Numbered from the stretch's first letter, positions 27,447 through 36,744 are shown. The stretch: DNA of 47,395 bases from Nitrospiraceae bacterium (GCA_003599425.1 QZKC01000058.1:1-47395), one strand, 5' to 3'. Notes: generated by a model not told the origin, from the sequence alone. Program-made: numbers and translations.

Positions 27447-29921
27447 TCACACTGCTTCAATCCTCACTGCATCAGGGGATGTCCCCCATCTGCCGGATGA
27501 ACTCCTGAGGGCACTTATCCGGCTGTGAGGAAAATGCGCAGGGACATAGACAGTGCCCTCGGGAACACTGTCAGAGACAGCCGTTTTGATATACACTGTA
27601 CCCAGTTTTGAAGTAACCTTGACATGGCCATTATCCGCAATGCCAAACTTCTCAGCATCGTTCTCACTCATCTCCAGCCTTGCCTCTGATGTTACAAGGT
27701 TCAGTGAATGAGACCACGTCGACATGCTGCCTGAATGCTGCAGGATGTCCCTTGTCACGAGTCTGAACGGATAATGTGGATCACTGCCTCCGTTGTGTCT
27801 GTACTCTACGGGATTGAAGGCCTTTCTTTCTTCTTTTTCCTGTGTCTGTTTTTCGAGCAACAGTGACTTTATGCTTTCCTGAACTGATTGCAGATTTCTA
27901 AACTTCATGTCTTTTCCCATAGTGCGTGCAAGATTGTTCAGGATCATCCAGTCCGGAAGCGACTCTCCTGCCGGGTCGACGAGTTTATACACCCGTTGCA
28001 GGGTACCCCCGGCATTCATGAATGTGCCGTCTTTTTCTCCCCAGCCTGATGCAGGCAGCACCACGTGTGCAAGCCTGGCTGTTTCCGTCATGAAGATATC
28101 CTGTACTACCAGAAAATCAAGCGATTTCAGTGTCCTGTGGACAGTCGCACTGTCAGGGAATGCAGCGGCAGGGTCCTCTCCCATTACATACAAGGCCCGT
28201 ATGGGAATATCATCAGCATACAGCATTTCTGTAATTCCGAGGTCCCGGGAAGGTGTCAGAGGCCTGACTCCCATTCTGTAAAGACCGTATGTATTTGCGT
28301 GCTCAGCGGGGATCTGCAGGCAGTGGGAATCATCACCGAGGAGGTGAACGAGGTTTGCTGCGGCAAGCACTGTATCCAGGCCCTTGGTGTTTTCTGAAGC
28401 GCTTACAGATAGAGAAATCATCCTGCTCTTTGATCTGGCGATCGTTTTCGCTGCGGATATAATATCTTTTTCCGTAATGCCCGTGATCTGTGAAACCTTT
28501 TCAGGGGTGTAAGCAGCGAGCGAGTCTCTGAGGGGTTTAAAATAAAGCGCCTGCACTTCAGTTTCACGGTCAAAATGTTTTCTGTCGATGATCACCTTCA
28601 TAAGGCCGTTGAGCAGGGCCATGCCAGTTCCGTCCTTTATCCGGAGCCATTGGCTGCTATGCCGGGTCAGTTTTGTTTCCCGTGAGTCCGCCACGATAAG
28701 ATGTGCACCTTCTCTTTTTGCCTGGAGTATATTAAGCCCGAACAGGGGATGTGTTACGGAAATATCTGATTCGATGACAAAAAGGACCTCTTTGCCGAGA
28801 GGTGATTTCAGGTCAATGGGATGGATCTTCTCACCGAACGCCATTTCCCAGGCCCTTTGCACGCTGCCGTAACCGAATGCAGCGGATGAGTCTATGTTGT
28901 TAGTGCCGATCACATTCTTTATAAACTTCTGAAAAACGTAATTGTCTTCATTGGTGCATCGTGGAGAACCGATCGCACCGATAGCATTGGCACCGTGAGA
29001 CTTCACTATGTCTCTGAGATTCTCAGAGACATAGTGAAGGGCCTCTTTCCATGAAGAAGGGACAAGCTGGCCGTCTTTTCTGATGAGCGGTTTTTTTAGA
29101 CGGTGCTCGCTATAGATATAATCAAAGCCGAACCTTCCCCTGCCGCACAGGTTGCCTTCGTTTATCCCCCTGTCTTCCTTTCCTCTGGACCTAACTATCT
29201 TTCCGTCAGCTATTCCAAGTGTAAGGGTGCACCCGCAGCCACAGAAGGGGCATACGGAATCTTTCTCCTCAAGTGACCATGGCCGGGCCTTGTACTTAAA
29301 AGGTTTGCTCAGAATGGCTCCAGTAGGGCAGACATCAATGCACTGGCCGCAGTGATCACATTCAAGTACCTCTCCGAACGCAGGCTGAACAACGGTAGAG
29401 AAGCCTCTGCCGATGAAACCGAGGGCCGATCTGCCCTGATGCTCTGCACAGACCCTTACACATTTGCCGCAGAGTATGCATCTGCTGGAGTTTAATTCTA
29501 CAAAGGGCCCCCTGGTATAAGGCAGAGCGTGTTTTTTCTCGCGCATGAAGCGTCCCTCGGGGCTGCCGTATTGATAGACCATATCTTGTACGGAACACTC
29601 TCCGGCCCTGTCACAAACCGGGCAGTCAAGAGGGTGATGAACCAGCATGAGCTCAAGCACGGTCTGGCGTATTTTCCTCACTTTCGGAGTATCTGTCCAG
29701 ACAATGATTCCCTCGGTCGCCAGTGTAGCGCACGAGGCCTCAAGTTTCTTCTGCCCCTCTATTTCCACAACACACATCCTGCAGCCGCCATGCGGAACTA
29801 CCCGTTTGTCATAGCAGAGATTGGGTATTTTAATGCCGTTGCTCAACGCGGCCTGAAGGATAGTGCTGCCTTTTTCTGTCTGTACCTTTTTACCATTTAT
29901 TGTGAGTTCTATCATACTCAT
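27447..29921 (-). CDS. NuoG/FdhA-like molybdopterin-family oxidoreductase subunit with N-terminal [2Fe-2S] and [4Fe-4S] domains
   Basis: CYDKRVVPHGGCRMCVVE, HHPLDCPVCDRAGEC, CILCGKCVRVC, CDHCGQCIDVCPTGAI, CPFCGCGC and a MopB body. Confidence 0.9.
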   Translation of the reverse strand: MSMIELTINGKKVQTEKGSTILQAALSNGIKIPNLCYDKRVVPHGGCRMCVVEIEGQKKLEASCATLATEGIIVWTDTPKVRKIRQTVLELMLVHHPLDCPVCDRAGECSVQDMVYQYGSPEGRFMREKKHALPYTRGPFVELNSSRCILCGKCVRVCAEHQGRSALGFIGRGFSTVVQPAFGEVLECDHCGQCIDVCPTGAILSKPFKYKARPWSLEEKDSVCPFCGCGCTLTLGIADGKIVRSRGKEDRGINEGNLCGRGRFGFDYIYSEHRLKKPLIRKDGQLVPSSWKEALHYVSENLRDIVKSHGANAIGAIGSPRCTNEDNYVFQKFIKNVIGTNNIDSSAAFGYGSVQRAWEMAFGEKIHPIDLKSPLGKEVLFVIESDISVTHPLFGLNILQAKREGAHLIVADSRETKLTRHSSQWLRIKDGTGMALLNGLMKVIIDRKHFDRETEVQALYFKPLRDSLAAYTPEKVSQITGITEKDIISAAKTIARSKSRMISLSVSASENTKGLDTVLAAANLVHLLGDDSHCLQIPAEHANTYGLYRMGVRPLTPSRDLGITEMLYADDIPIRALYVMGEDPAAAFPDSATVHRTLKSLDFLVVQDIFMTETARLAHVVLPASGWGEKDGTFMNAGGTLQRVYKLVDPAGESLPDWMILNNLARTMGKDMKFRNLQSVQESIKSLLLEKQTQEKEERKAFNPVEYRHNGGSDPHYPFRLVTRDILQHSGSMSTWSHSLNLVTSEARLEMSENDAEKFGIADNGHVKVTSKLGTVYIKTAVSDSVPEGTVYVPAHFPHSRISALRSSSGRWGTSPDAVRIEAV

Positions 29922-29987
29922 GGTGTCACCTCCATTTTATTAACTTTTAAAATGCCCTACCGCCTTTGCTGTGGAGCCTCTTTGTTT

Positions 29988-30065
29988 CCCTCCCCCTTGA
30001 CGAGGGAGGGAAGGGTGGGGGTGTAATCACCCTCTCCTTAATCCCCTCCCGTCAAGGGAGGGGAG
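29988..30065. repeat. Intercistronic G/C-rich palindromic repeat, copy 1
   Basis: CCCTCCCCCTTGACGAGGGAGGG ... CCCCTCCCGTCAAGGGAGGGGAG. Confidence 0.7.
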
Positions 30066-31975
30066 ACTTTAAGATGCTCAGCTATCTCTGCGGCAGGGAA
30101 ATTCAATCCAAACTGGTTTCCTGCAAGCGCTCCGGCGAGTTTTTCTATTTCTGCATCTCCGACATTGCGCGCGTAAACAGGAAGGATCTTTATAGAATTG
30201 AAATTGCATGTGTCCCAGCAGGTCCTGCAATGTACACAGAGGCACTGAACAATGGCATGCGGTTTCTTTTTCTCTCCTGCAATGGCCTTTGAAGGACACG
30301 CCCTCATGCAGGCACCGCATCCCTTGCAGAGAGTTGCGTCAATATAAAAGGTGCAGAGATCACGGCAGACGCCTGTTTGGCACCACTTTTCGTGAATGTG
30401 CATTTCATATTCGTGTCTGAAATACCGCAGCGTTGAAAGCACGGGAGTAGGCGCGGACTGTCCAAGGCCGCACAATGACGACTCGATAATGTCGTGGGAA
30501 AGATCTTCAAGGGTCTCTATGTCGCAGTCTTTACCCCGTCCTTCAGAGATATCTGTGAGCATGTCATACATCACTTTGGTGCCGACCCTGCAGGGCACAC
30601 ATTTTCCACAGGACTCATCAGCAGTAAACTCAAGAAAGAACTTTGCAATGTTCACCATGCAGTTGCTGTCATCCATCACGACCATGCCGCCTGAGCCTAC
30701 GATAGCTCCGCTCTTTTTGATATCCTCATAGGAAACGCGCGTATCAAGATACTCTTCAGGGATACACCCTCCTGAAGGTCCTCCAAGCTGCACTGCCTTG
30801 AATTTCCTCCCCTTCTTCTTTATACCGCCGCCGATATCATAGATGATCCTCCTGAGCGTAGTGTCCATAGGGACTTCAACTAATCCGACATTGTGTATTG
30901 CACCGGTAAGTGCAAAGACTTTTGTTCCCGCGCTCTCCTCAGTGCCAAAGCTTTTGTACCAGTCCGCGCCGTTCAGGATGATCTGAGGAATATTTGCAAA
31001 GGTCTCCACATTGTTCAGGACTGTCGGCTTGTCCCACAGTCCTTTGACCGCAGAACGCCATAGCTTCGGCCTCGGCATACCTCGTTTCCCCTCGATGGAA
31101 CGCATCAGGGCTGTGGCCTCACCGCAGACAAACGCACCCGCGCCCTGGTATATCTCAAGGTCAAAGTCAAACCCTGTATCGAGGATATTCTTTCCCAGCA
31201 ATCCCGCATCGTAACACAGGTCAATGGCGATCTGCAGCCGTTTTACTGCAAGGGGATATTCTGCCCGTACATAGATGTAGCCTTTGTGCGACTGGGTTGC
31301 AGCGCCGCAGATAATCATGCCTTCTATTACTGCATGCGGATCAGCCTCCATGACCGACCTGTCCATGAAGGCGCCGGGATCACCCTCATCGCCGTTGCAT
31401 ACAACAAATTTAAGGTCGGACTTTATCTTGAGTCCGAGCTCCCATTTTTTTCCTGTGGGAAAGCCTGCGCCGCCTCTTCCCCTTAATCCTGAATCGCTCA
31501 CAACCTTTACTATATCTTCGGGACTCATCTCAGTGAGCGCCTTTGCAAGCGCCTGATAACCGTCCCTCGTTATATAGTCTTCGAGCTTTTCAGGATTTAT
31601 CATCCCCTTGTTCCTCAGCACGAGTGACACCTGATATTTAAAAAAGGGAATGTCTTTGAGGAGCGGGATTGTGGATTTTTTCTGCGGCTCAGTGAACATC
31701 AGTTTCTCGTAGGGCCTGCCCTTCAGAAAATGCTCCTCCACAAGTTTGGGAATCTCCTCAACGTTAAGCTTCTGATAAAAGACTTCGTCAGGATACACTG
31801 CCATCACAGGCCCTTCTGCGCAGTAGCCGTTGCATCCTGTCAGGACTATCTCAATCTCCTTATCAAGTCCTCTCTTTTTAAGCTCTTCATGGAGGGCTGC
31901 TGTCACCTTGCGGCTTCCGCTTGATACGCAGCCGGTACCTGTACATAACATTAAATTTGTTCGGATCGCTCCCAT
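30038..31975 (-). CDS. NuoF/HndC-like NADH-binding flavoprotein with N-terminal Trx-like and C-terminal 2x[4Fe-4S] domains
   Basis: GRGGAGFPTGKKWE, GAGAFVCGEATALMRSIEG, ESCGKCVPCRVG, CKGCGACMRACPSKAI. Confidence 0.95.
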   Translation of the reverse strand: MGAIRTNLMLCTGTGCVSSGSRKVTAALHEELKKRGLDKEIEIVLTGCNGYCAEGPVMAVYPDEVFYQKLNVEEIPKLVEEHFLKGRPYEKLMFTEPQKKSTIPLLKDIPFFKYQVSLVLRNKGMINPEKLEDYITRDGYQALAKALTEMSPEDIVKVVSDSGLRGRGGAGFPTGKKWELGLKIKSDLKFVVCNGDEGDPGAFMDRSVMEADPHAVIEGMIICGAATQSHKGYIYVRAEYPLAVKRLQIAIDLCYDAGLLGKNILDTGFDFDLEIYQGAGAFVCGEATALMRSIEGKRGMPRPKLWRSAVKGLWDKPTVLNNVETFANIPQIILNGADWYKSFGTEESAGTKVFALTGAIHNVGLVEVPMDTTLRRIIYDIGGGIKKKGRKFKAVQLGGPSGGCIPEEYLDTRVSYEDIKKSGAIVGSGGMVVMDDSNCMVNIAKFFLEFTADESCGKCVPCRVGTKVMYDMLTDISEGRGKDCDIETLEDLSHDIIESSLCGLGQSAPTPVLSTLRYFRHEYEMHIHEKWCQTGVCRDLCTFYIDATLCKGCGACMRACPSKAIAGEKKKPHAIVQCLCVHCRTCWDTCNFNSIKILPVYARNVGDAEIEKLAGALAGNQFGLNFPAAEIAEHLKVSPPLTGGD

Positions 31976-31995
31976 GGTTCCTCCTTCTTATTTTT

Positions 31996-32379
31996 TCAGC
32001 ATGTTGTTTCACACCCCACGACAAGCGCGTATTTCTCGACCGGATTGCCTCTTAGGACATGCTCCCTGAAAATCTCCCTCGCCTTTCGGTCGTTGAGTTT
32101 GCAGTATCTGACAGGCGGCTGATTTATGAGCTCGACCGTTGCGAGCGGTTCACGCGCGCAGAGGCCTCCGCAGCTTGATCTCTTGACGATAACGTCAGTT
32201 ATATTGGCCTTTAGAATTTCATCCACCATGGCTTTCAGTACCTTGTTCGCCCCTGCGGCTACCCCGCATGGCCCCATATGGACGATGACCTTGGCCCTGT
32301 ATCCGCCTTCTTTCAGGTTAAATACGGCTGAATAGTTTTCCTTGATCTTTTTGAGATCTTCTATGCTGAACTTGTTCAT
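31996..32379 (-). CDS. HndB-like thioredoxin-fold [2Fe-2S] ferredoxin
   Basis: VIVHMGPCGVAAGANKVLKAMVDEI...VKRSSCGGLCAREPLATVEL. Confidence 0.85.
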   Translation of the reverse strand: MNKFSIEDLKKIKENYSAVFNLKEGGYRAKVIVHMGPCGVAAGANKVLKAMVDEILKANITDVIVKRSSCGGLCAREPLATVELINQPPVRYCKLNDRKAREIFREHVLRGNPVEKYALVVGCETTC

Positions 32380-32413
32380 CTTGCTTCTCCTTTCCCGCTG
32401 AAGCGCCTCATCT

Positions 32414-33157
32414 TTAGTGCTGCGCTGTCGCGTTCGCAGGTAAATACTTGTTGAAGGAATTTATTGCCTTCCATCTGGGCAGTGCGCATGTATATCCCGA
32501 CCTGTAGTCATAACTGTCGGGTAACTGCTGATCCTGCTTTGTCCTGAAGCAGGAGTGCAGTGAAACAATGCTATGTATTTCAGAGGGGTATATGTTCATG
32601 GCCTGCGCAATGTGCTTCTGCACTGTATAGGGGAGATATCCGAATATATCCTGGGCGCGCACTAATACCGCAAGTACCGGGACTGTGCTGCCTGACTCAT
32701 TTCTGAACTGGTGAATGATCTGGTCCAGTTCCGAAAACATCGACTGCGGAAAATCTTCTCCGGACGCATTTGCTGAAGAATTCGCTCTCATGCAGGTTAT
32801 CGTGTTGTGTATTACGTTCTTCAGGGCTGCAGGCGTAAAAGGTTTCATCATATGGTCGTTCACCCCGAGCTTGAGCGCCTCTTTTATTGTTTCCTGCAGC
32901 AAATACCCGGTGATGACCACAATCCCTGTTGAAGGCCGGTTATTCTTTATCCATTTCACGAGTGCTATACCGTCGATCTCGAGCATGTTAAGGTCTGTAA
33001 GGACAAGGTCGTAATTATTTTTCTCCATACACTGCATTGCCTCTTTTGCGCTGAGCACACCTTCTACGCTGTACCCCTCGGCTTTCAGTACCCTCTCGGC
33101 GCTCATGATAGCTATTGGTTCATCATCCACGATCAAAATGCTTATGCTGTCTTTCAT
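32414..33157 (-). CDS. CheY-type receiver fused to a truncated NuoE-like domain
   Basis: ILIVDDEP...LVLTDLNM...VNDHMMKPF receiver; then VRAQDIFGYLPYTVQKHIAQAMNIYPSEIHSIVSLHSCFRTKQ = NuoE helical region. Confidence 0.85.
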   Translation of the reverse strand: MKDSISILIVDDEPIAIMSAERVLKAEGYSVEGVLSAKEAMQCMEKNNYDLVLTDLNMLEIDGIALVKWIKNNRPSTGIVVITGYLLQETIKEALKLGVNDHMMKPFTPAALKNVIHNTITCMRANSSANASGEDFPQSMFSELDQIIHQFRNESGSTVPVLAVLVRAQDIFGYLPYTVQKHIAQAMNIYPSEIHSIVSLHSCFRTKQDQQLPDSYDYRSGYTCALPRWKAINSFNKYLPANATAQH

Positions 33158-33182
33158 CGTTGCACCTCCTTTTTTAATAGTT

Positions 33183-33272
33183 CCCTCTCCCCTTGCGGGA
33201 GAGGGTTAGGGTGAGGGGAATATAAGTTTATTTCACCCTCCCCTTGTTCCCCTCCCGTCAAGGGAGGGGAGA
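33183..33272. repeat. Intercistronic G/C-rich palindromic repeat, copy 2
   Basis: CCCTCTCCCCTTGCGGGAGAGGG ... CCCCTCCCGTCAAGGGAGGGGAG; 3' arm nearly identical to copy 1. Confidence 0.75.
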
Positions 33273-33282
33273 TATTTCTTAC

Positions 33283-34737
33283 TTATATGCACTGTCCGTT
33301 AAACTCCCAATGCTTCCATTTAAGATATTCATTGATGCCCTTTGCTGTTTTTCTGCCGGCCCCCATAGCGAGGATGACAGTTGCTGAACCTGTAACTATA
33401 TCTCCGCCGGCAAAAACGCCCCGCTTTGAAGTCATGCCGGTCTCTCCGTCAACAACAATGTATCCGCTTTTGTTCACTGCGAGATCAGGAACGGTCTGCG
33501 TTAAGATCGGATTCGCCCGCGTCCCCAGGGCAGGGATAGCAACGTCTATCTCCACCTGAAATTCACTTCCTTTCATGGGGATCGGCTTTCGTCTGCCAGA
33601 CGCATCAGTCTCTCCGAGTTCCATCTTGATGCACTCAACTCCGCACACATTCCCTTTTCCGTCATCGATGAACCTTGTTGGATTTGTCAGGAATAAAAAC
33701 TCTATGCCTTCCTCATGCGCGTGGTGGACCTCCGCTTTTCTTGCGGGCATTTCATTTTCTGAACGTCTGTAGATAAGGTAGACCTTTTCAGCGCCGAGCC
33801 TTAATGCTACCCGTGCCGCATCCATAGCCACATTCCCGCCGCCCAATACCGCGACCCGTTTTCCCGCCTTTATGGGCGTATCGTACCCCGGGAAAAGGTA
33901 GGCCTTCATGAGATTGGCCCGGGTCAGGAACTCATTTGCCGAGCAGACACCATTGAGATTTTCACCCGGTATCCCGAGGAACATGGGCAGCCCTGCTCCA
34001 ATACAGACAAAGCATGCTTCGTATCCATGTTCATCCAGCAGTTCATCGATCGTGTAGAGCCTTCCGATCACTGCGTTGGGGATGAACTCGACCCCCAGTT
34101 TGCTGATATATTCGACTTCCCGCTCTACAACGGATTTGGGAAGCCTGAATTCAGGGATTCCGTAGATCAATACCCCACCAGGTTTGTGTAGCGCTTCAAA
34201 CAGAGTGACCTGATGGCCGTACTTTGCCAGGTCTGCTGCGCAGGTCAAACCGCCGGGGCCTGAACCTATGACAGCGACCTTTCTTCCGGTCGGTTTCGGC
34301 TTTTCAGGTACCCTGACCTCACCGCTTTCTGCCTCAAGGTCTGCAACGAATCTTTCAAGGTTCCCGATGGACACCGCCATCCCTTTTTTCCCAAGGAGGC
34401 AATGGCCTTCACATTGGGCCTCCTGAGGGCAGACCCTTCCGCTCACTGCAGGCAGCGCATTCTTCTCCTTGACCCTGTAAGATGCTTCCGCAAATTTTTT
34501 GTCCTTTACAAGACTGATGAACCCGGGTATATCAACTTCGACCGGGCAGCCTCCCCGGCAGGGAGGATTTTTGCAGGACAAGCATCTGGAGGCCTCTTCA
34601 ACCGCCTCATCAGGCGTATATCCATAAGGCACCTCCAAAAAATTTCTGGCCCTCTCCTGAGGTGGCTGTTCCCTCATGGGTACTCTGACTTTTGTTTTAT
34701 TCGTCTCCGTCCTAAGTTCCATGCTAATGACCTCCAT
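33283..34737 (-). CDS. NADPH-dependent glutamate synthase small-subunit-like protein / NfnB
   Basis: CLSCKNPPCRGGCPVEVDIPGFISLV, VAVIGSGPGGLTCAADLAKYGHQVTLFEA, VAVLGGGNVAMDAARVALRLGA. Confidence 0.93.
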   Translation of the reverse strand: MEVISMELRTETNKTKVRVPMREQPPQERARNFLEVPYGYTPDEAVEEASRCLSCKNPPCRGGCPVEVDIPGFISLVKDKKFAEASYRVKEKNALPAVSGRVCPQEAQCEGHCLLGKKGMAVSIGNLERFVADLEAESGEVRVPEKPKPTGRKVAVIGSGPGGLTCAADLAKYGHQVTLFEALHKPGGVLIYGIPEFRLPKSVVEREVEYISKLGVEFIPNAVIGRLYTIDELLDEHGYEACFVCIGAGLPMFLGIPGENLNGVCSANEFLTRANLMKAYLFPGYDTPIKAGKRVAVLGGGNVAMDAARVALRLGAEKVYLIYRRSENEMPARKAEVHHAHEEGIEFLFLTNPTRFIDDGKGNVCGVECIKMELGETDASGRRKPIPMKGSEFQVEIDVAIPALGTRANPILTQTVPDLAVNKSGYIVVDGETGMTSKRGVFAGGDIVTGSATVILAMGAGRKTAKGINEYLKWKHWEFNGQCI

Positions 34738-35554
34738 TTTTTTCCCCGCAGCCCATGGCAGACCGTTCTTCCGGGATGTACGTTTGAAGCCTTTTCATGA
34801 GCAGATCAAAATCCACTTCGTGTCCATCAAATTCAGGGCCGTCAACACAGGTAAATTTTGTCTCGCCGCCGACCGTCACCCTGCAGCCTCCGCACATGCC
34901 TGTTGCGTCGATCATTATCGAATTCAGGCTGACTACCGTTTTCACATTGTATTTTTCAGTGGTACTGCATACGAACTTCATCATGACCGCGGGACCTATG
35001 GCGACTACACGGTCCACCTTGCCCCTGCTCAATATCTCGTCGAGCGGCACGGTTACCGTCGCCTTTGTGCCGTACGATCCGTCATCAGTTGCAACAAGCA
35101 GGTCATCAGAAACGCTGCGCATCTTCTCTTCCCAGAAGAGAATGGACTTGGACCGTGCCCCGATGATTGAGGTGACTTTATTGCCTACGCTTTTAAGCGC
35201 CCTTGTTATCGGATAGACCGGTGCAATCCCCACGCCGCCGCCCACGCAGACAACATTCCCGAAGTTCTCTATGTGAGAATCATTGCCGAGAGGGCCGACT
35301 ACATCTGCGATGTGATCCCCTTCATTAAATGTCCCCAGGTGATGGGTTGTCTTGCCGACTTTCTGAAAGACAGTAGTGATCGTCCCTCTGTCCCTGTCAA
35401 AATCAGCAATGGTCAAAGGGACTCTTTCTCCCTGCTCATGGGTCCTGAGCATAAAGAAATTCCCCGGCTTCGCTTTCCGTGCAATATCTTTTGCTCCTAT
35501 CTCAAACAGGGTTATGTGTTCTGAAAGCTCTTCTTTCTTTAAGATCTTGAACAT
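34724..35554 (-). CDS. Ferredoxin-NADP reductase-like subunit / NfnA (sulfide/dihydroorotate dehydrogenase-type)
   Basis: VCVGGGVGIAPVYPITRALKSVGN; C-terminal [2Fe-2S] MIDATGMCGGCRVTVGGETKFTCVDGPEFDGHEVDF. Confidence 0.92.
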   Translation of the reverse strand: MFKILKKEELSEHITLFEIGAKDIARKAKPGNFFMLRTHEQGERVPLTIADFDRDRGTITTVFQKVGKTTHHLGTFNEGDHIADVVGPLGNDSHIENFGNVVCVGGGVGIAPVYPITRALKSVGNKVTSIIGARSKSILFWEEKMRSVSDDLLVATDDGSYGTKATVTVPLDEILSRGKVDRVVAIGPAVMMKFVCSTTEKYNVKTVVSLNSIMIDATGMCGGCRVTVGGETKFTCVDGPEFDGHEVDFDLLMKRLQTYIPEERSAMGCGEKNGGH

Positions 35555-35644
35555 TACCTTATGCCTCCTCTCTCATATTAAAGATGCGGTTATCCGCTGC
35601 CTGCTTTTTTGTCTCTTATCCAGAATTTAATGGAACGGACAATG

Positions 35645-35688
35645 CATTTCCTTGAATCCTGTCCAATAAATCTTTGTTTTTGTCCAAA
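35645..35688. promoter_or_regulatory. Candidate AraC-type operator upstream of the Nfn operon
   Basis: CATTTCCTTGAATCCTGTCCAATAAATCTTTGTTTTTGTCCAAA; TGTCCAA direct repeat at 21-bp spacing, matched at 36702-36744. Confidence 0.55.
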
Positions 35689-35833
35689 AAGAATGAGAAA
35701 GGGACAAAGGCACAGAGACACAAAGGCACAAAGGTAAGGTTGGAGAAGGATTAAGAAAGTGATCAGCGGTCAGCAGTCAGCTATCTGTTTTCTGAGCTGA
35801 CCGCTGATAGCTGATCACTAATATTTCTGATCC

Positions 35834-36475
35834 TCAGAACCATTGATGGTCGAGTGTTTGATCAGATGACTGGCGTTGTCTCGGGGATGTGCCGTTGATT
35901 TTTTTAAATAGTGTAGAAAAATAGTTTGCATCTTGGTACCCAAGTTTCCTGGCAACGACCTTGACGGGCAATCTCTTGTCCCTGAAGAGTTCGTTCGCGA
36001 TCCGCATTTTTACCACATGCTGATAATTTCTCAGTGAGTGGCCGGTGACATTTTTAAAGAAGCGGCAGAAATAGGTCCTGGACATCGAGGCCATTTTGCA
36101 TGCGGCTGCAAGTGTCAAATCCTTGGAAAGGTTCTGATCAATGAAATCTTTCACCCTGAGAACACCGCTCAGCAGGTGTGACGGGATGCCAGAGGCGGAT
36201 GTCTCTTTTCCTGATAAATTCAGGTATGCTTCCTCTGTCTGACTTGAGGCGATCACGCTGACCGTTATCGAAGGGAATTTCCTGTTGATCAAACCCATAA
36301 CCTCCATGCTGTTCATGTCTGGCAATTCCATACTGAGAAATACAAGGTCCACGTTTTCAGAGAGCATACTCAACCCTCTCCGGGCAGTTGCGGCGAAACG
36401 TATGTGATACTCGCTTCTGAGCATCATCCAGAAAGATTTACGTTCCTTGCGGTCGATCGCTATGATTTCCCTCAT
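35834..36475 (-). CDS. AraC-family regulator with degenerate truncated receiver-like N-terminus
   Basis: Two HTH: LTLAAACKMASMSRTYFCRFFKNVTG and VKVVARKLGYQDANYFSTLFKKINGTSPRQ; Ser at the phospho-Asp position. Confidence 0.9.
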   Translation of the reverse strand: MREIIAIDRKERKSFWMMLRSEYHIRFAATARRGLSMLSENVDLVFLSMELPDMNSMEVMGLINRKFPSITVSVIASSQTEEAYLNLSGKETSASGIPSHLLSGVLRVKDFIDQNLSKDLTLAAACKMASMSRTYFCRFFKNVTGHSLRNYQHVVKMRIANELFRDKRLPVKVVARKLGYQDANYFSTLFKKINGTSPRQRQSSDQTLDHQWF

Positions 36476-36701
36476 TTTTCCCTCCTCCTAACCGTGATTA
36501 TTCATTTGCACTTCATCCCTTTGGGCAGGCATACAGGTACAAAGGTAAGGCTGGCGATTATAGAAATCCTGAGACAGGCTTAACTTTGTGACATTTAAAC
36601 ATTTGCCCAAATGAAATCTATGAATAGTTTGGGATGATTCATAATCTAATCTTGAACAAGCTATGATTATCATAGTGTAAACTTTATAAAATGCAGAGGG
36701 A

Positions 36702-36744
36702 GATTTCCTTGAAACCTGTTCAATTGTTCTTCATGTTTGTCCAA
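36702..36744. promoter_or_regulatory. Candidate AraC-type operator, second copy
   Basis: ATTTCCTTGAAACCTGTTCAATTGTTCTTCATGTTTGTCCAAA; TGTTCAA/TGTCCAA at 21-bp spacing. Confidence 0.55.

Noticed and set aside
27447-29921. Calling the MopB protein a formate dehydrogenase with selenocysteine
   Set aside because: No in-frame TGA and no Cys at the active-site position; only the general NuoG/FdhA family is supported.
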